A stretch of DNA of 64,000 nt from Metaphire vulgaris (GCA_018105865.1 CM030863.1:927501-991500), one strand, 5' to 3'; numbered from the stretch's first letter, positions 22,646 to 32,459 are shown. Program-made: numbers and translations. Notes: generated from the sequence alone by a model not told the origin.

Positions 22646-24167
22646 ATAATAATAATAATAATAATAATAGCAATAATAATAACCTCCTGTGTGTCCATTT
22701 CTTCTGACAATGAAGAACTGCAGAAATAAAATTTAAATAATTTATCAATTCCAAAAGCCAGATCAAATTATCTTATAATCCACTAAATTCCTGGAAGAGG
22801 TACACGCACTCCATGCAGAATTATGCAGTAGACAGGGGGCACACAGCTGGGTTCTGCCTAAATTATGGGGTTTGAACCCTCTTTTTTCACAACACAAGAA
22901 TCAACCAACAACGGTATAAGATAGCAACAGTGTTTCACAGAATACGAGATGTGCCTGATAATTATATCATTCAAAATGCTCCTCTCTGAAATGAAAAATC
23001 CCATATCAAAATACAACGTGACGGCGCTATAGAAGTTGTCCAGAACCATAACCGTATCGTGGTGTTGACATCTGGCTATGAGGTCAGTCGATGCTGACCT
23101 CTGTTGCAGCTGGAGACAGATGCTGACGGTTTCAGTTCCCGTGAAGATGGCCAAATCCTCGTCAAACTCTCGTTTTGCGATCGCAATAGAAGCTGCTTTG
23201 CAAAAAAACACACAAAACGCTTCCAAAATGAAGCCACTGCAATCTATACTGAGAGCCATAACGGTCAACAAGCACAACAACATATATGATGATGATGATG
23301 ATGACGATGATGATGACGACGACGACGATGATGATGATGACGGTGATGATGATGATGATGATGACGATGATGATGATGACGACGATGATGATGATGATGA
23401 TGATGATGGCGACGACGATGATGATGATGATGATGATGATGATGCTGATGGTGACGATGATGATGATGATGGCGACGATGATGATGATGATGATGATGGC
23501 GACGACGATGATGATGATGATGATGATGACGATGATGATGCTGATGGTGACGATGATGATGATGATGGCGACGATGATGATGATGATGACGACGATGATG
23601 ATGCTGATGGTGACGATGATGATGATGATGATGATTCGCGAATTCGCCTCAAGCAATGCTTTACCTTTACTGCCAGCAGACTGATTGGTTAAGCACCTTG
23701 CCTTCTGCTTCTCTAGTTCACCTGAAGAAATTTGTAAAAACCTCAAACTTGAAACAGTTCTGGATTTCTGTGCATTGAGATCCAATTCTGCCCAAAGCAA
23801 TATCCGTCGGTCTGATCCCTTAGGCTTCTATAGCCTATTATGACCCCCCCCCCGGCCACCTGCATGGCCTAATTTACCCTATAAGATTAATTGCACTTCT
23901 TCTGATTTCAAACACCGAATTTTAATAATGCAGCGCCTAGAATGTTAAAAACTACAAAAAGCGTACCACTGACAGGACTTTCGCAGAGCACATGTCAGCA
24001 TTAAAAACATGTATAAAAACATGTATAACATGTATAAATTGTACATAATTTTGCAACTAATTTAACTTATAGAGTCACTTTCATTGCCCTGAGACCCATT
24101 CAAACAAGAAGCTCTGCATCATCATCATCACCATCACCATCACCATCATTATCACCATCATCATCAC

Positions 24168-24230
<63 letters not shown>

Positions 24231-25888
24231 GCAATTTCATTTTGGCGAATAATCAAGTAAAGTAATATATCGTGAATTTATATAGCGCTTTCGTTGGCAG
24301 TCCCGTAGTAACTGTTTATTTATCCTTAGGCCTAATCGATGCTAATATGATTGTCACGTGATGCCATTGGGTGTTCCAGTATGACGTCATGTATTACTCA
24401 CGCCTGAATTGGTCTGGAAAGAGTTTGTAGACAAGCCTTTGAAGAACATAATCACATCTAAACCAAACATTAACAATACCTGTCAATCCAAAAGAAAGAT
24501 GATACACTCTTCAAATGCCGATTGCTACCTGCGTCTATATACCTGTATTTGGGCTTTTTTAAAGTGCCTAGGTAATGGTCAACAAATGACGTCATGCAAC
24601 ATGTGCTCAATCAATTGATCAATGCTAAAGCATGACCTAGACTACCGGTAGTTGTCATCTTACTTACTTGATATTGATCAAAGGTGTGAGCGGATGAATG
24701 AGAACGAGGCACCTGGGGCACACCTTGCTTCTGCGCAGGTGTCTCAACAGACACTTCCTGCAAACTGAGAGAGTGAGAGAGAAAAAGAAAAGCATCATGA
24801 TAAGATAAGGATTACCTTCATCAAATCAGCTTTCACTGATAGATAAATCATAAATACAGTCTCAGATAACAGCAGTCAGAATCACAAACCTCCATCCATT
24901 CTCATCAACATCACCAACATTATCGTCATCAATGCATCATCACCATCATCATCATTAATAACCTTAATAGTTATCATCACTTGCTTCTATTATCTTTAAA
25001 ATTAATTAAACCAGAGGCGGGCAAACTATGGCCCGCGGTCCGCATGTGGCCCGCGATCGGATTCCATTCGGCCCGCGAGATCATTTAGAAAAATGCATAC
25101 GACCGACAGAAAGTGAGATAAATTGAATTTATTTAATAGAAACATGACACTTCATTTAAAATCTCAGAAAGGGTTGGCAGCGTCCGGGAGAGGGGGTGCA
25201 AACGGACGATCACCCCTCCAAATTCCCCCCAAATGTCTTAACAATCAGAAAAGGTCATCCCAGCTACTGCGTTCATCGCATTGTGGCGTTGAAATAAAGG
25301 ATTCCGAGCCCAAAAAGTACTTAAAATTCTTCGTTTTTCCCACTTGAAATACAGTATTATTCTAAACATTTTGGCCTTTAGTATGGCGCGGCCCGCCCAA
25401 TGTAGTATTAGGTTTCGTGCGACCCTTTTAAGGAAAAAGTTTGCCCACGTCTGAAATCTGAATTAAACATTACCAGCTTTCTTCATTCGCCATAAGGGGC
25501 TGTCCATTAATTACGTCAACAATCTTTTGGCAATTTCTGACCCCACTCCGCCTGCCTTGTCGACAACTGTCAAACGTTTTCATCAAACACTCCTTTCCTA
25601 TTCTGTTGACGGAATTAATGGACAGCCCCATAAATCAACATCAACACGTATCATCAGTCATCATCATCATCACCGCCGCCACCATCACCATGGCTACAAA
25701 GCTGTCCATAACCAAAGCCAAACAAACTGTCGGTCATACGGTAACTTCTATAGCGCCTTTTCCTAAGTACACTTACAGGAATGAAGACACAGGTTGATGG
25801 TGACCGCTCTGCGGAGAATTCCTCTGCACAGACAGCAAGACACGTTTTCTCTGACATCTGACACTGTCAATCGACATCCAACATCCAT
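18115..25888 (-). CDS. PCGF-B: Polycomb-group RING finger protein (PSC/BMI1-like)
   Basis: Predicted PRC1 subunit; the RING would pair with RING1 to ubiquitinate histone H2A in the nucleus. Eight small exons total 633 coding bases (211 codons exactly) with every intron phase agreeing, followed by a large last exon. Start ATG at 25888; LTVSDVRENVSCCLC parallels ITELNPHLMCVLC of BMI1. RING C3HC4 ligands are C18, C21, C34, H36, C39, C42, C53 and C56. CDYVLQRLVYKLFP (about residues 70-90) matches SDKTLQDIVYKLVP. RAWUL is about 155-225. An AT-hook (KIPRKRGRPPK) lies near 20.5 kb, then a Ser/Pro-rich disordered tail with a Cys/His cluster (CPQCGHK ... RRCENCLC ... FINH). It ends FDAPLELTTKE, as in PCGF-A. 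The tail changes to the +1 frame near 19.0-19.18 kb, as in PCGF-A. Estimated length is about 1,050-1,100 residues, close to long PSC-type proteins. The RING is divergent from BMI1, but all ligands are present. Confidence 0.85.
19028..20794 (-). CDS. PCGF-B exon 9, first frame: RAWUL end, AT-hook, tail
   Basis: Acceptor TTGGTGTTTAG at 20795. Opens IEPMLLCYTIVQ, the last RAWUL strand (PLPLKYRVQ in BMI1). The AT-hook core RGRPPK is at about 20.48-20.52 kb. A Cys/His cluster lies near 19.55-19.65 kb. The frame is open to TAA at 19028. Confidence 0.85.
   Translation of the reverse strand: MEPMLLCYTIVQLSSGLRELYTRVTEPCRNSREEGDRSSGKFSGSVASGMSSSSPSLSSRANLGTSVTTSVCSSGRALLSPPAGNASLGLETKIPRKRGRPPKLKHLSAPLSSISISPPSSSSSPSPLKKRFRRHQNGPGTPRQTLLPSTGVSVVPGKEGVPVDPGGGSGASQVVATGAEVSMQVEGALSEDVGSGFRPADIAEHQALTVSGDATLFSLRDSRLEGGGGGGGTCCDPVDVNRTTDGAAPGSVPLCSPVVDPPGIDRLTGPSEGRPEVTSGQVFGSEIQNVPPPSDQREAGSENSDGVVQPTQTVKDTEEYSSNTATTKTRSFLDFAPVVCKEPNKEQKSLDRDGSKEELSSTGGARSEGGNTTGARSNGVSVADTFCPQCGHKEENIEGRTSISSRRCENCLCFSTSITVFINHAQKNNGPEERKGGSSGSLTRQGPVQVGSSGARKLSGGTDSVDIVPKVECPDFSKAHGLSRPPEKACVQQCRPAAGQPPADPGDPSRPKTKSNCHPAAAERSTLGHSNGFPSRDRVTDESSPDARAAETLVVVGGGGASWSAAAVDRCTTVSTSHRRHRRCAERK
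21060..21140 (-). CDS. PCGF-B exon 8: RAWUL part 2
   Basis: 81 bases, phase 0, acceptor GATTTTTAG, donor CAG|GTGCGG. Encodes VKIFYKDNLIADAYTIADVA and YSYGWAQ, matching [20 protein letters not shown]. Confidence 0.92.
21198..21396. repeat. (ATC)n / (ACC)n microsatellites in PCGF-B intron
   Basis: Two ATC arrays (21198-21267 with an ACC end, and 21325-21396) separated by about 55 bases, between exons 7 and 8. Confidence 0.95.
21546..21620. repeat. (AT)n-(GA)n compound repeat
   Basis: AT run joined to a GA run that ends 8 bases from the exon 7 donor of PCGF-B. Confidence 0.95.
21629..21727 (-). CDS. PCGF-B exon 7: RAWUL part 1
   Basis: 99 bases, phase 0, acceptor GTTGAATAG, donor GAG|GTAGTA. 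Encodes SVRYLQCQAAVTIGILKRFI and following residues, matching RFLRCPAAMTVMHLxKFL. Confidence 0.9.
21796..21938. mobile_element. hAT-like MITE, 143 bp
   Basis: Ends CAGAGCTCGAATTG and CAATTCGAGCACTG, flanks TCTAACAT and TCTAACAG (seven of eight). Interior has CCCCCCC / GGGGGG runs. Confidence 0.88.
22321..22557 (+). mobile_element. hAT-like MITE, 3' end replaced by TAC repeat
   Basis: Starts CAGTGGCGTTGCCACGATTC, as in the element ending at 11581. The expected right terminus (GTGGCTACGCCACTG-like) stops at GTGGCTAC, and the TAC array starts there. Confidence 0.65.
22558..22668. repeat. (TAC)n then (TAA)n microsatellite
   Basis: About 29 TAC units followed by 8 TAA units; the TAA block reaches the exon 6 donor of PCGF-B on the - strand. 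Confidence 0.95.
22684..22717 (-). CDS. PCGF-B exon 6 (34-base micro-exon)
   Basis: Strong acceptor (TTTTATTTCTGCAG), phase 2 in, phase 0 out, encoding SSLSEEMDTQE. It is needed to restore phase between exons 5 and 7. Its donor GAG|GTTATT runs straight into a TTA repeat. Confidence 0.65.
23099..23195 (-). CDS. PCGF-B exon 5
   Basis: Acceptor TTTTTTTGCAAAG, donor CAGAG|GTCAGC, 97 bases, phase 1 in and 2 out. Encodes AKREFDEDLAIFTGTETVSI and CLQLQQ; ETVSICLQL sits where DEIISLSIEF lies in BMI1. Confidence 0.7.
23286..23634. repeat. 349-bp (GAT)n/(GAC)n compound array
   Basis: Imperfect GAT array with regular GAC, GGC and GCT variants, filling most of the 469-base intron between PCGF-B exons 4 and 5. 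It makes long spurious poly-Asp, poly-Met and poly-Ser frames. Confidence 0.93.
23665..23721 (-). CDS. PCGF-B exon 4
   Basis: Acceptor AATTTCTTCAG, donor AAAG|GTAAAG, 57 bases, phase 1 in and out. Continues RRELEKQKARCLTNQSAGSK, the position of the KNEMKRRRDFYAA helix of BMI1. Confidence 0.72.
24117..24230. repeat. (ATC)n / (ACC)n microsatellite
   Basis: ATC array with early ACC variants, in the PCGF-B intron between exons 3 and 4. Confidence 0.95.
24402..24457 (-). CDS. PCGF-B exon 3: DKTLQxIVYKLVP-like segment
   Basis: Acceptor TTTGGTTTAG, donor GGC|GTGAGT, 56 bases, phase 2 in and phase 1 out. Encodes CDYVLQRLVYKLFPDQFR, which aligns with SDKTLQDIVYKLVPGLFK. Confidence 0.88.
24668..24764 (-). 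CDS. PCGF-B exon 2: RING second half
   Basis: Acceptor CACTCTCTCAG; 97 bases; the split Phe codon completes LHSFC. Encodes FCRKCLLRHLRRSKVCPRC, then LVLIHPLTPLINI, equivalent to SFCKTCIVRYLETSKYCPxC and the VHKTRPLLNI stretch of BMI1. Donor AA|GTAAGT, phase 2. Confidence 0.9.
25012..25460. mobile_element. hAT-like element, 449 bp
   Basis: Left end CAGAGGCGGGCAAACTATGG; right end ...AGTTTGCCCACGTCTG plus AAATCTG. A perfect 8-bp duplication AATTAAAC (25004-25011 and 25461-25468) shows the extra AAATCTG belongs to the element. GGCCCGC-rich subterminal parts. Lies in PCGF-B intron 1. Confidence 0.88.
25496..25629. mobile_element. Short copy of the GGGGCTGTCCATTAATTA MITE
   Basis: 134 bp, same ends as 10457-10870, flanked by ATAA on both sides (probable 4-bp duplication). 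In PCGF-B intron 1. Confidence 0.85.
25777..25888 (-). CDS. PCGF-B coding exon 1: start and RING first half
   Basis: The exon begins after acceptor TTGTTGTCCAG at 25892, so a 5' non-coding exon lies upstream; ATG follows 4 bases later. It encodes VSCCLCRGILRRAVTINLCL and HS, and ends at donor TCCT|GTAAGT (phase 1). Confidence 0.85.
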
Positions 25889-26005
25889 CAGACTGGACAA
25901 CAACACAAAGAACATTAGACGTCAGTCAGCACCCTGTCAGTCACTGGCAGTGTCAGTCGCTCTGACAATCCGAAAGAAGCTGACAGGAAGGAAACAGCTC
26001 AGAGA

Positions 26006-26010
<5 letters not shown>

Positions 26011-26066
<56 letters not shown>
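26011..26066. repeat. (GA)n microsatellite
   Basis: About 28 GA units. A second dinucleotide run, (AC)n, lies at 26436-26473. Confidence 0.95.
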
Positions 26067-26069
<3 letters not shown>

Positions 26070-26432
26070 CAAAGAAACGGAATATTGGCACTTTGGAATT
26101 TACCTGCGCGCGCACACACACACGCTGAGGACAATTTGTGTCAGCCGAGTCCTGACTCTTACTCACCGACACTCTGGCACTGGCAGAGGCTGACAGACTG
26201 TCAGACAACCTCTGGGGCGACTATAGGCGGCCTGCACTTGCATATGGCTGACATGGAATCTCTCGCGAGAATCTGGAAGAGGTAGACGAGGTAGTCCTTG
26301 GAACCGGGTTGATCATTTTGCTTCCAATGAAAAGGTTTAAACAAATAAACACTTCCTACCCCTCTAACTCTAACTCTACGAACCGATCAGACCAAACGCT
26401 CTGGAATGCTGACGATTTTTAGGTCATAATGT

Positions 26433-26475
<43 letters not shown>

Positions 26476-26689
26476 ACCCCGTGTCTATATACGATTCACA
26501 AGAAAACAATCCCCACGCACATCAACTCACCCGTCATTTTCCTGCGGTACGACTGTTTCGAAAGCGCCATATAAGTCCCCGAGATTTTACTTACTTACTT
26601 CTTACAGACTGTGCAACTAGCACATTAATTAACTTGACTTCGGATCCTGGCTTCGCCATCGTCCTAAAAGTGACAGCGGCAGACCGGAT

Positions 26690-26880
26690 GCGTTCCGACA
26701 TCATCCTCTGGGATGACGCAGTGGAGAGGAGGAGAGGGGGCAGCGGTGGGTAGAGGAGGAGGAGATTGATGGAGATAGATGGCGCCGCTGCGCAGGCGGC
26801 CAAAAACAAGGGATCAAGATGGCGTGCCGATCACGTGATCGATGGCCAAATGGAATCGGTTAAAACGGTCGGAAAACTGC
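26690..26880 (-). promoter_or_regulatory. Probable PCGF-B promoter
   Basis: GC-rich patch 0.8-1.0 kb upstream of the first coding exon. In about 70 bases (26770-26840) it holds AGATGGCGCCGC (CTCF-like), TGCGCAGGCG (NRF1-like), AAGATGGCG (YY1-like) and the palindrome GATCACGTGATC (E-box). NRF1/YY1/E-box clusters are typical of broadly expressed TATA-less promoters. A non-coding first exon is required by the acceptor at 25892. Confidence 0.5.
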
Positions 26881-26999
26881 CGACGACAAATGAATTATAA
26901 TATTGACGTCTAAGCGAATTAGTAATAACAAAAAGAATGGACGGACAAAGAAGCTCAGAAGAGAAATACAAGCATTAGGTATAGAACACAACTACTGTA

Positions 27000-27004
<5 letters not shown>

Positions 27005-27070
<66 letters not shown>
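27005..27070. repeat. (TAA)n microsatellite
   Basis: About 22 AAT units. Confidence 0.95.
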
Positions 27071-27071
<1 letters not shown>

Positions 27072-28365
27072 GCAGTAGTAGTAATTGTGCTCATTTCGTT
27101 GGAAGAATCAGTATTTGTGTAGTGAAAATGCTTTAAATGGTTTCGAATGCTGTATGCCATGTATGGTAATTAATCTTTGTTCAACAAACAATAATAATTA
27201 TTATAAATCGTTAAGTACGTTAAAAATCTTCAGAAATTGTCAAAATATTCGCCAAGCCACCAGAACCACGCTATTCCTCTATAGCACTGCGCGCTGACCT
27301 CTCACCCTGCCTGACCTTTGACCCTGTGTAGCAGTGACATTCGTCAACGTTTTGCACAGAATGTCTGCTTCACCTCATAAATAATTCAGTTTTTTCACAT
27401 GAAAGCCGTGCGTCTGGAATTTCAATTCGCCAAAGTCACAAAAACTTCGGCGGCAAAGTAAGGGAACATGTGCTGGAGGAATTTGGAGGAAACAAGTCTT
27501 GATCTCAACGCTATCAACAAGTATAACTTCAACCGTTAAATTGGAACTGACGGTAACTAGGAACCTGTGCCATTAGAACATGAATGAATGCCCTTCTGTC
27601 TAGATCAACTTGAATGGTGCTTGGTTTTGACGTATTTAAAGCCATGATGTCTGACCCAGTCTAGACCAGAACTCATTAGAATGCATAAACCAAAATAACT
27701 GAAAACATTTGCAAGAAAATTAAATGAAAGGATCGCCACTTATGGAAATCTTCAAAATGTCTGACCGCATTTTAAAGAACTTAAACAGCAAAACTTTCTC
27801 ATAATTCGAACACGTAAAAAAACATAGCAAAAATCTTCTTATTTGCACACTAATTTAAAACATTTCCTTAGATGGATCTTAGGCGCCAGCAACTGATTCA
27901 CTGTATAAAAAGACATAATATTAAAACAAAGACCTGCCGCTGTTTGGCCTACGTACCCTCCTCCACCCCCACCTCCAGATGTCATCAACCTAGAAGTTGT
28001 ACCCTGCATTGGTCCTCAGGGGGGCTTAACAATTTAACATCCACTGAAAAAATATCAAAACAATTCCATGTTACCTGAAAAACCATCTAACATATTATTG
28101 ATTTTCCTTCAAGAATCGAATACAATTGGGAGAATAGACTGCGTGCGTCTCTTCTATGGAATCTCTTGAAGTAGTTTTGAATAGAACGTTTCTGCGTATT
28201 TAGACGCCCTTTGGTATTTCGATGCCAACGAGCAACATTAGCTCTCTTTTCATCCGTCCATCCATCTCTCTTGTATTTCGTCCGTTGCTAAGTCCTTCGT
28301 TCAATCGATCCGTCACTCCTCCATTCATCCGGACGTCAATCCATCAAAACACCCAACGCATCCAT

Positions 28366-28391
28366 TCATCATCATCATCGTCATCATCATC

Positions 28392-28428
<37 letters not shown>

Positions 28429-28497
28429 CGCGTCTATTCGAAGAACGAACGAAGGATGACGGTTGAAAAGTCACGACTCACAAAGAAACCGCCTCTC

Positions 28498-28542
<45 letters not shown>
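28366..28542. repeat. (ATC)n and (CT)n microsatellites
   Basis: ATC array 28366-28428 and CT array 28502-28542, separated by about 70 bases of mixed sequence. Confidence 0.93.
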
Positions 28543-28547
<5 letters not shown>

Positions 28548-28880
28548 CTCCTTTCTCCCCATGGAGACGTCCCCGGCCGCGCATGCGCACTCAATTGAAA
28601 CACCGACGCCACCTCCGTCGCCTCCATTCGCCCTCCTCCTTCCATCCTCCACTCCACCGGTTCCCAAACCGGACCCCCAGAAGGGAAGGGACGGCGGGGT
28701 CGGTCCCATTGTCTACCGCTTCTCATTATATCCATGAGTTCTTCTTAGCGTATATGGGGCCCTTTGCTCACCGTGGCAACATCCACCCCCTTCGCCCTCT
28801 CCATTCATACATTATCCCTTCCTACGAACAGATGTCAATCAATGTCCTCAACCAAAAAGACATTAATTATACGCGAATAC

Positions 28881-28883
<3 letters not shown>

Positions 28884-28951
<68 letters not shown>
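28884..28951. repeat. (AT)n microsatellite
   Basis: About 34 AT units. A (GT)n run follows at 29724-29760. Confidence 0.95.
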
Positions 28952-28956
<5 letters not shown>

Positions 28957-29722
28957 TATACATATATATGTGTGTGTTATAAATGAATATGTATATCTGA
29001 TGAGAACCTACACCAGCATACAATGCGTGCGCATATCCAGTGCTACTTAAGATACAATACAAGCCTCTCCTGGGTCGCGCTGAGAATAGAGAAGGGCGAC
29101 GTTGATGGATGGCAGCTCTTTAAGAATAACAACAACGCTCGTAAATGGCGCTGGGTGTAAAACATTCACCCCCCTCATCACAACCCACCCCACCCCACCC
29201 ATGTCTCCGAAAAACTTAACAACAATCGTAAATGGCAAAATTTATGGGGGGGTATTGACGCCACAGCCCCTAAGGGAGAAACACCCTCCTTTAGCTGCAG
29301 CTCAAATAGTTGCTCTAAATCGTAAGGCCTCTGACAACTTACTTGTATTTTCCTGTTTAAATTCTCCAGCTCACTTTTCTATCCAATACTGGAAGAAAGA
29401 CAAAAGGAAGACCAAGGAGAATGCTATTGGACTGGATGATGATGAAAACAGATGAATAGCGTCACAAAACCTGTGCAGAAATCAAAGAAGAAGCAAGACG
29501 CAGATAGAGGAATGGAAACAATGGAGCCCTGAACCCGTGTCTCAGGACAAGAGAACCAGATGATTATCCAACACTGACTGTTACTCTTCTTAGTTATCAT
29601 CCAATCCAATGCCCAATGCCTTGCCATTCTGGTATTAAGACTTGACATCACTCTTCTCCTTAGCACGACATTTCCATTCGCCAGCGACAACAACATTGGT
29701 TTAACGTAAGGTGATATGTGTG

Positions 29723-29762
<40 letters not shown>

Positions 29763-30039
29763 TCTACCACTTATGGCAGCGCAGTTAGATTGTAACCTGA
29801 CAGCTTTGTTCCTCGTTCGACGCATTGCAGAGAGAGTGAGAGACGAATCTCCTCCACCCAGTGTCTTCTACAATCAAGACCTGGGGCACAACATACGGAC
29901 ACGCAGACGCACACACGAACACCGACGCACACTCCAACCTTTCGCCGATCAACAACGGATAAGACGACCTAGACCGGTTTCAATATCCTAAGATCGTCGC
30001 ATACAGCTGCGATGTACGAGAGAGAGAGAGAGTGAATTC

Positions 30040-30420
30040 TTACCTTTCTTGATCTCTTTTCATTTCCAAATCCATGTCGCAAACGAAGCTGCAGAGAGAG
30101 AGAGCGATACTGAAACGATACAAATTATTACCCACGCCCGTTTGGTTCGATTTGATCAGATCTCTCGCTCTCTCACTCTCTCGCTCGCTCTCGCTCTCTC
30201 CTTTTCCTCTGTGTTCCGGTTCGGGCAGTGCAGCGCTCTGCGCAGTCGGCCCAGCGAGCAGCACACCGCCCGGCCGTCAGAAGGCCGAGACAGCCTGCTG
30301 GCCCGCTCGCCGGCCCCTTCGGTGACGGCAGCAGCAGGCTCTCAATGCCCTGCGCCGACCGGTAGGCCCTGCAGGACTCGTGAGCAGAGCGCTGGTGTGG
30401 TGAGAAAGAATGACGCTCTG
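30040..30420. promoter_or_regulatory. CpG-rich patch
   Basis: GC- and CpG-rich compared with its surroundings (CGCTCGCCGGCCCC near 30305), next to CT-rich runs. It could be an unannotated promoter or first exon. No protein similarity seen in any frame. Confidence 0.3.
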
Positions 30421-30805
30421 AGGAAATCCGTACACGAAGGAAATTCTCTTACACAGCACGGAAATTCAACTGGAAAACAAAGGATTTGATTTAGCTCACA
30501 GTTCAATCATGTCAAGAGATGAGAAATCTTCTATTAATTATGTAGGCCTAATCAAACAAAGACTGCAGATGATGTTGTTGTTTTTATAATCGATATTTAA
30601 AATCGATATTTTGCTCGCATCACAGATTAACACAGAGACCAAAGCTATCAGCATCAACTCCTATCTCGCATAATCTAACATTAGCGCTTCAACCTGTTTT
30701 TGACCTGACAAGTCACGGTCAAACTCATGATATGTTTGTTCGTCTCACCCTCCCCCCCCCCTAATGGAGAATACAATTTTGGCGTGGGATTCGATCGATC
30801 AGTGA

Positions 30806-30979
30806 CAGAGTTATTTCTAGGATTATCAATTGGGGGTGTCGGTAAATTCTGGGACCCCTACCAAAAAAGTTTGACAAGCAAAAAAAAGGTCACGGCATAG
30901 CTAAAATTGGGGTGGGGTGTTGGGGGTGTCGGTCTCAAATGGGGGGTGTTGGGGTGTTAGGGGTGTAAAAATACCTCTG
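30806..30979. mobile_element. hAT-like MITE, 174 bp
   Basis: CAGAGTTATTTCTAGG ... AAAAATACCTCTG; flanks ATCAGTGA and GTCAGTGC agree at six of eight positions. Confidence 0.7.
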
Positions 30980-31668
30980 GTCAGTGCTCGTATTTTCTAA
31001 ATTTAGAACATTGTCATCGGTGAAAATTTTTTCACGAAACAAATTTATGCAAAACAAATTTATCGGCGCCCAGTTTCCGATAATGAAGTAAGTAAGGTAA
31101 GACCCAATTGATCCCACAAAAACGTTTGCCATTGTCTGTAATGAACTTTACCCTCGTTATGAAAAAACCAATTTCAGCATATTTTAAATTCACATTACTT
31201 AGAACCAGGGAAAATGAAAGGAAACACAAATCCACAATTTAAATAGACCAACTATTGTCCAAACATATAAACAGTTGCAATATTTATTATATTTTGGGCC
31301 AAATTTGGAGGTACCGACAATTTTGGGGGCTTAGCCTAAAATCTATTTTTATCAATACCATTGTAATCGTGTCACCGGGTCTTACATGCATGCTGCCGTC
31401 CATCTTCAGGACAACAGTTAAACAGATTGTCCAGGGTCACGCCAATTTTTATTCGATCTCTTGATAATTTGTTCGAAAACTCACACATTGGCAGTGGCCT
31501 ACCTAGGTAGGTAGTGCAGGTGCCCTCTGGGCGCCACTTTAAAGGGGCGTTATAAAAACCCTGTGCTCTTGTTCTATGCTCAGCGTTAAAAGAGAAGAAA
31601 CTGGGAAAACTGTGTTTGAGCACATGCACCATAGACCAGTTGGCATCAGTAAAAGCAATGTTTGTTAA

Positions 31669-31748
31669 TTAACCCCTTAACTGGGGATCCCGGATATATC
31701 CGTCCATTTTACATTGAGTTACATCTAAATGCCCAGTTAAGGGGTTAA
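31669..31748 (+). mobile_element. 80-bp TTAA-flanked MITE, copy 2
   Basis: TTAACCCCTTAACTGGGG at the left, CCCAGTTAAGGGGTTAA at the right, same 80-bp length and core (CCCGGATATATCCG) as copies 1 and 3. Confidence 0.9.
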
Positions 31749-31830
31749 TTGAAGATCTATTAACCTGCTAAATTATGCCTAATTTTCTGACACCCTACCA
31801 TGCATGCATGAGCGCCAAATACTCTACTGT
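31749..31830 (+). repeat. Dispersed repeat shared with 35160-35245
   Basis: Both copies read GTTAATT-AAGAT-TTAACCTGCTA, then TTTTCTGAC-CCCT, then GCGCCAAATAC-CT. Copy 31.7 kb carries the 80-bp MITE at its left edge; copy 35.16 kb does not. Confidence 0.75.
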
Positions 31831-32357
31831 ATACGTATACGCCGCTGTTAATTAGACGTGGTTTAAAACGAGTCTCTAAAATGAAACAACCAATTGTAAA
31901 GCATGAATCATTGTCTACGCCTTAGTTTTAATCTTCCAGATAAAATTCAAGCGCTCTCTTCTACAGACAAAAGCGAGCATTTACAATTTAAAGGCATCCC
32001 AACATTTCTTTTTCTAGTCAAATATGCCCAAGACAATTTATCAAAGATCGAATGATCGGACCAGTGACCGGATGTTAGGCCTATTTGAACATACAGGCGA
32101 CAAGGAATTCATGTATATAAGATTATGTATTGCAGATGTGCTTTTCTGTTGACGAGATGACTTATACTAAGGCGGATCGGGAATATAATGCCAGCACTCA
32201 CTTTCAAACACAAATGCCACGAATCGAGCACTTTGACTGCCTCGCACTCGCTTCCAGGCCGGAAAATCCGACAAGTTTGCACTAAATTGTCTTTCCTTGT
32301 CGTGCCCGAACTAATGTATATAAGGACCAGAAATCCCGCGATCTAAACAACGGGTTG

Positions 32358-32359
32358 AG

Positions 32360-32406
<47 letters not shown>

Positions 32407-32459
32407 CAGACAGACAGACAGACAGAGAGACAGAGACAGAGACCGACAGACAGACAGAG
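32358..32459. repeat. (GA)n/(CAGA)n compound microsatellite
   Basis: GA run followed by CAGA and GACAGA units. Confidence 0.95.

Noticed and set aside
22862..22985. Alternative PCGF-B exon reading SILNDIIIRHIS
   Set aside because: It first looked like the KTLQDIVYKL segment, but the exon at 24402-24457 (CDYVLQRLVYKLFP) fits in sequence, order and phase, and the former needs a poor acceptor.
22858..23800. Long ORFs of poly-Asp, poly-Met, poly-Ser and poly-Ile/Val
   Set aside because: They are six-frame readings of the GAT array inside a PCGF-B intron; coding in the area is limited to the short exons.
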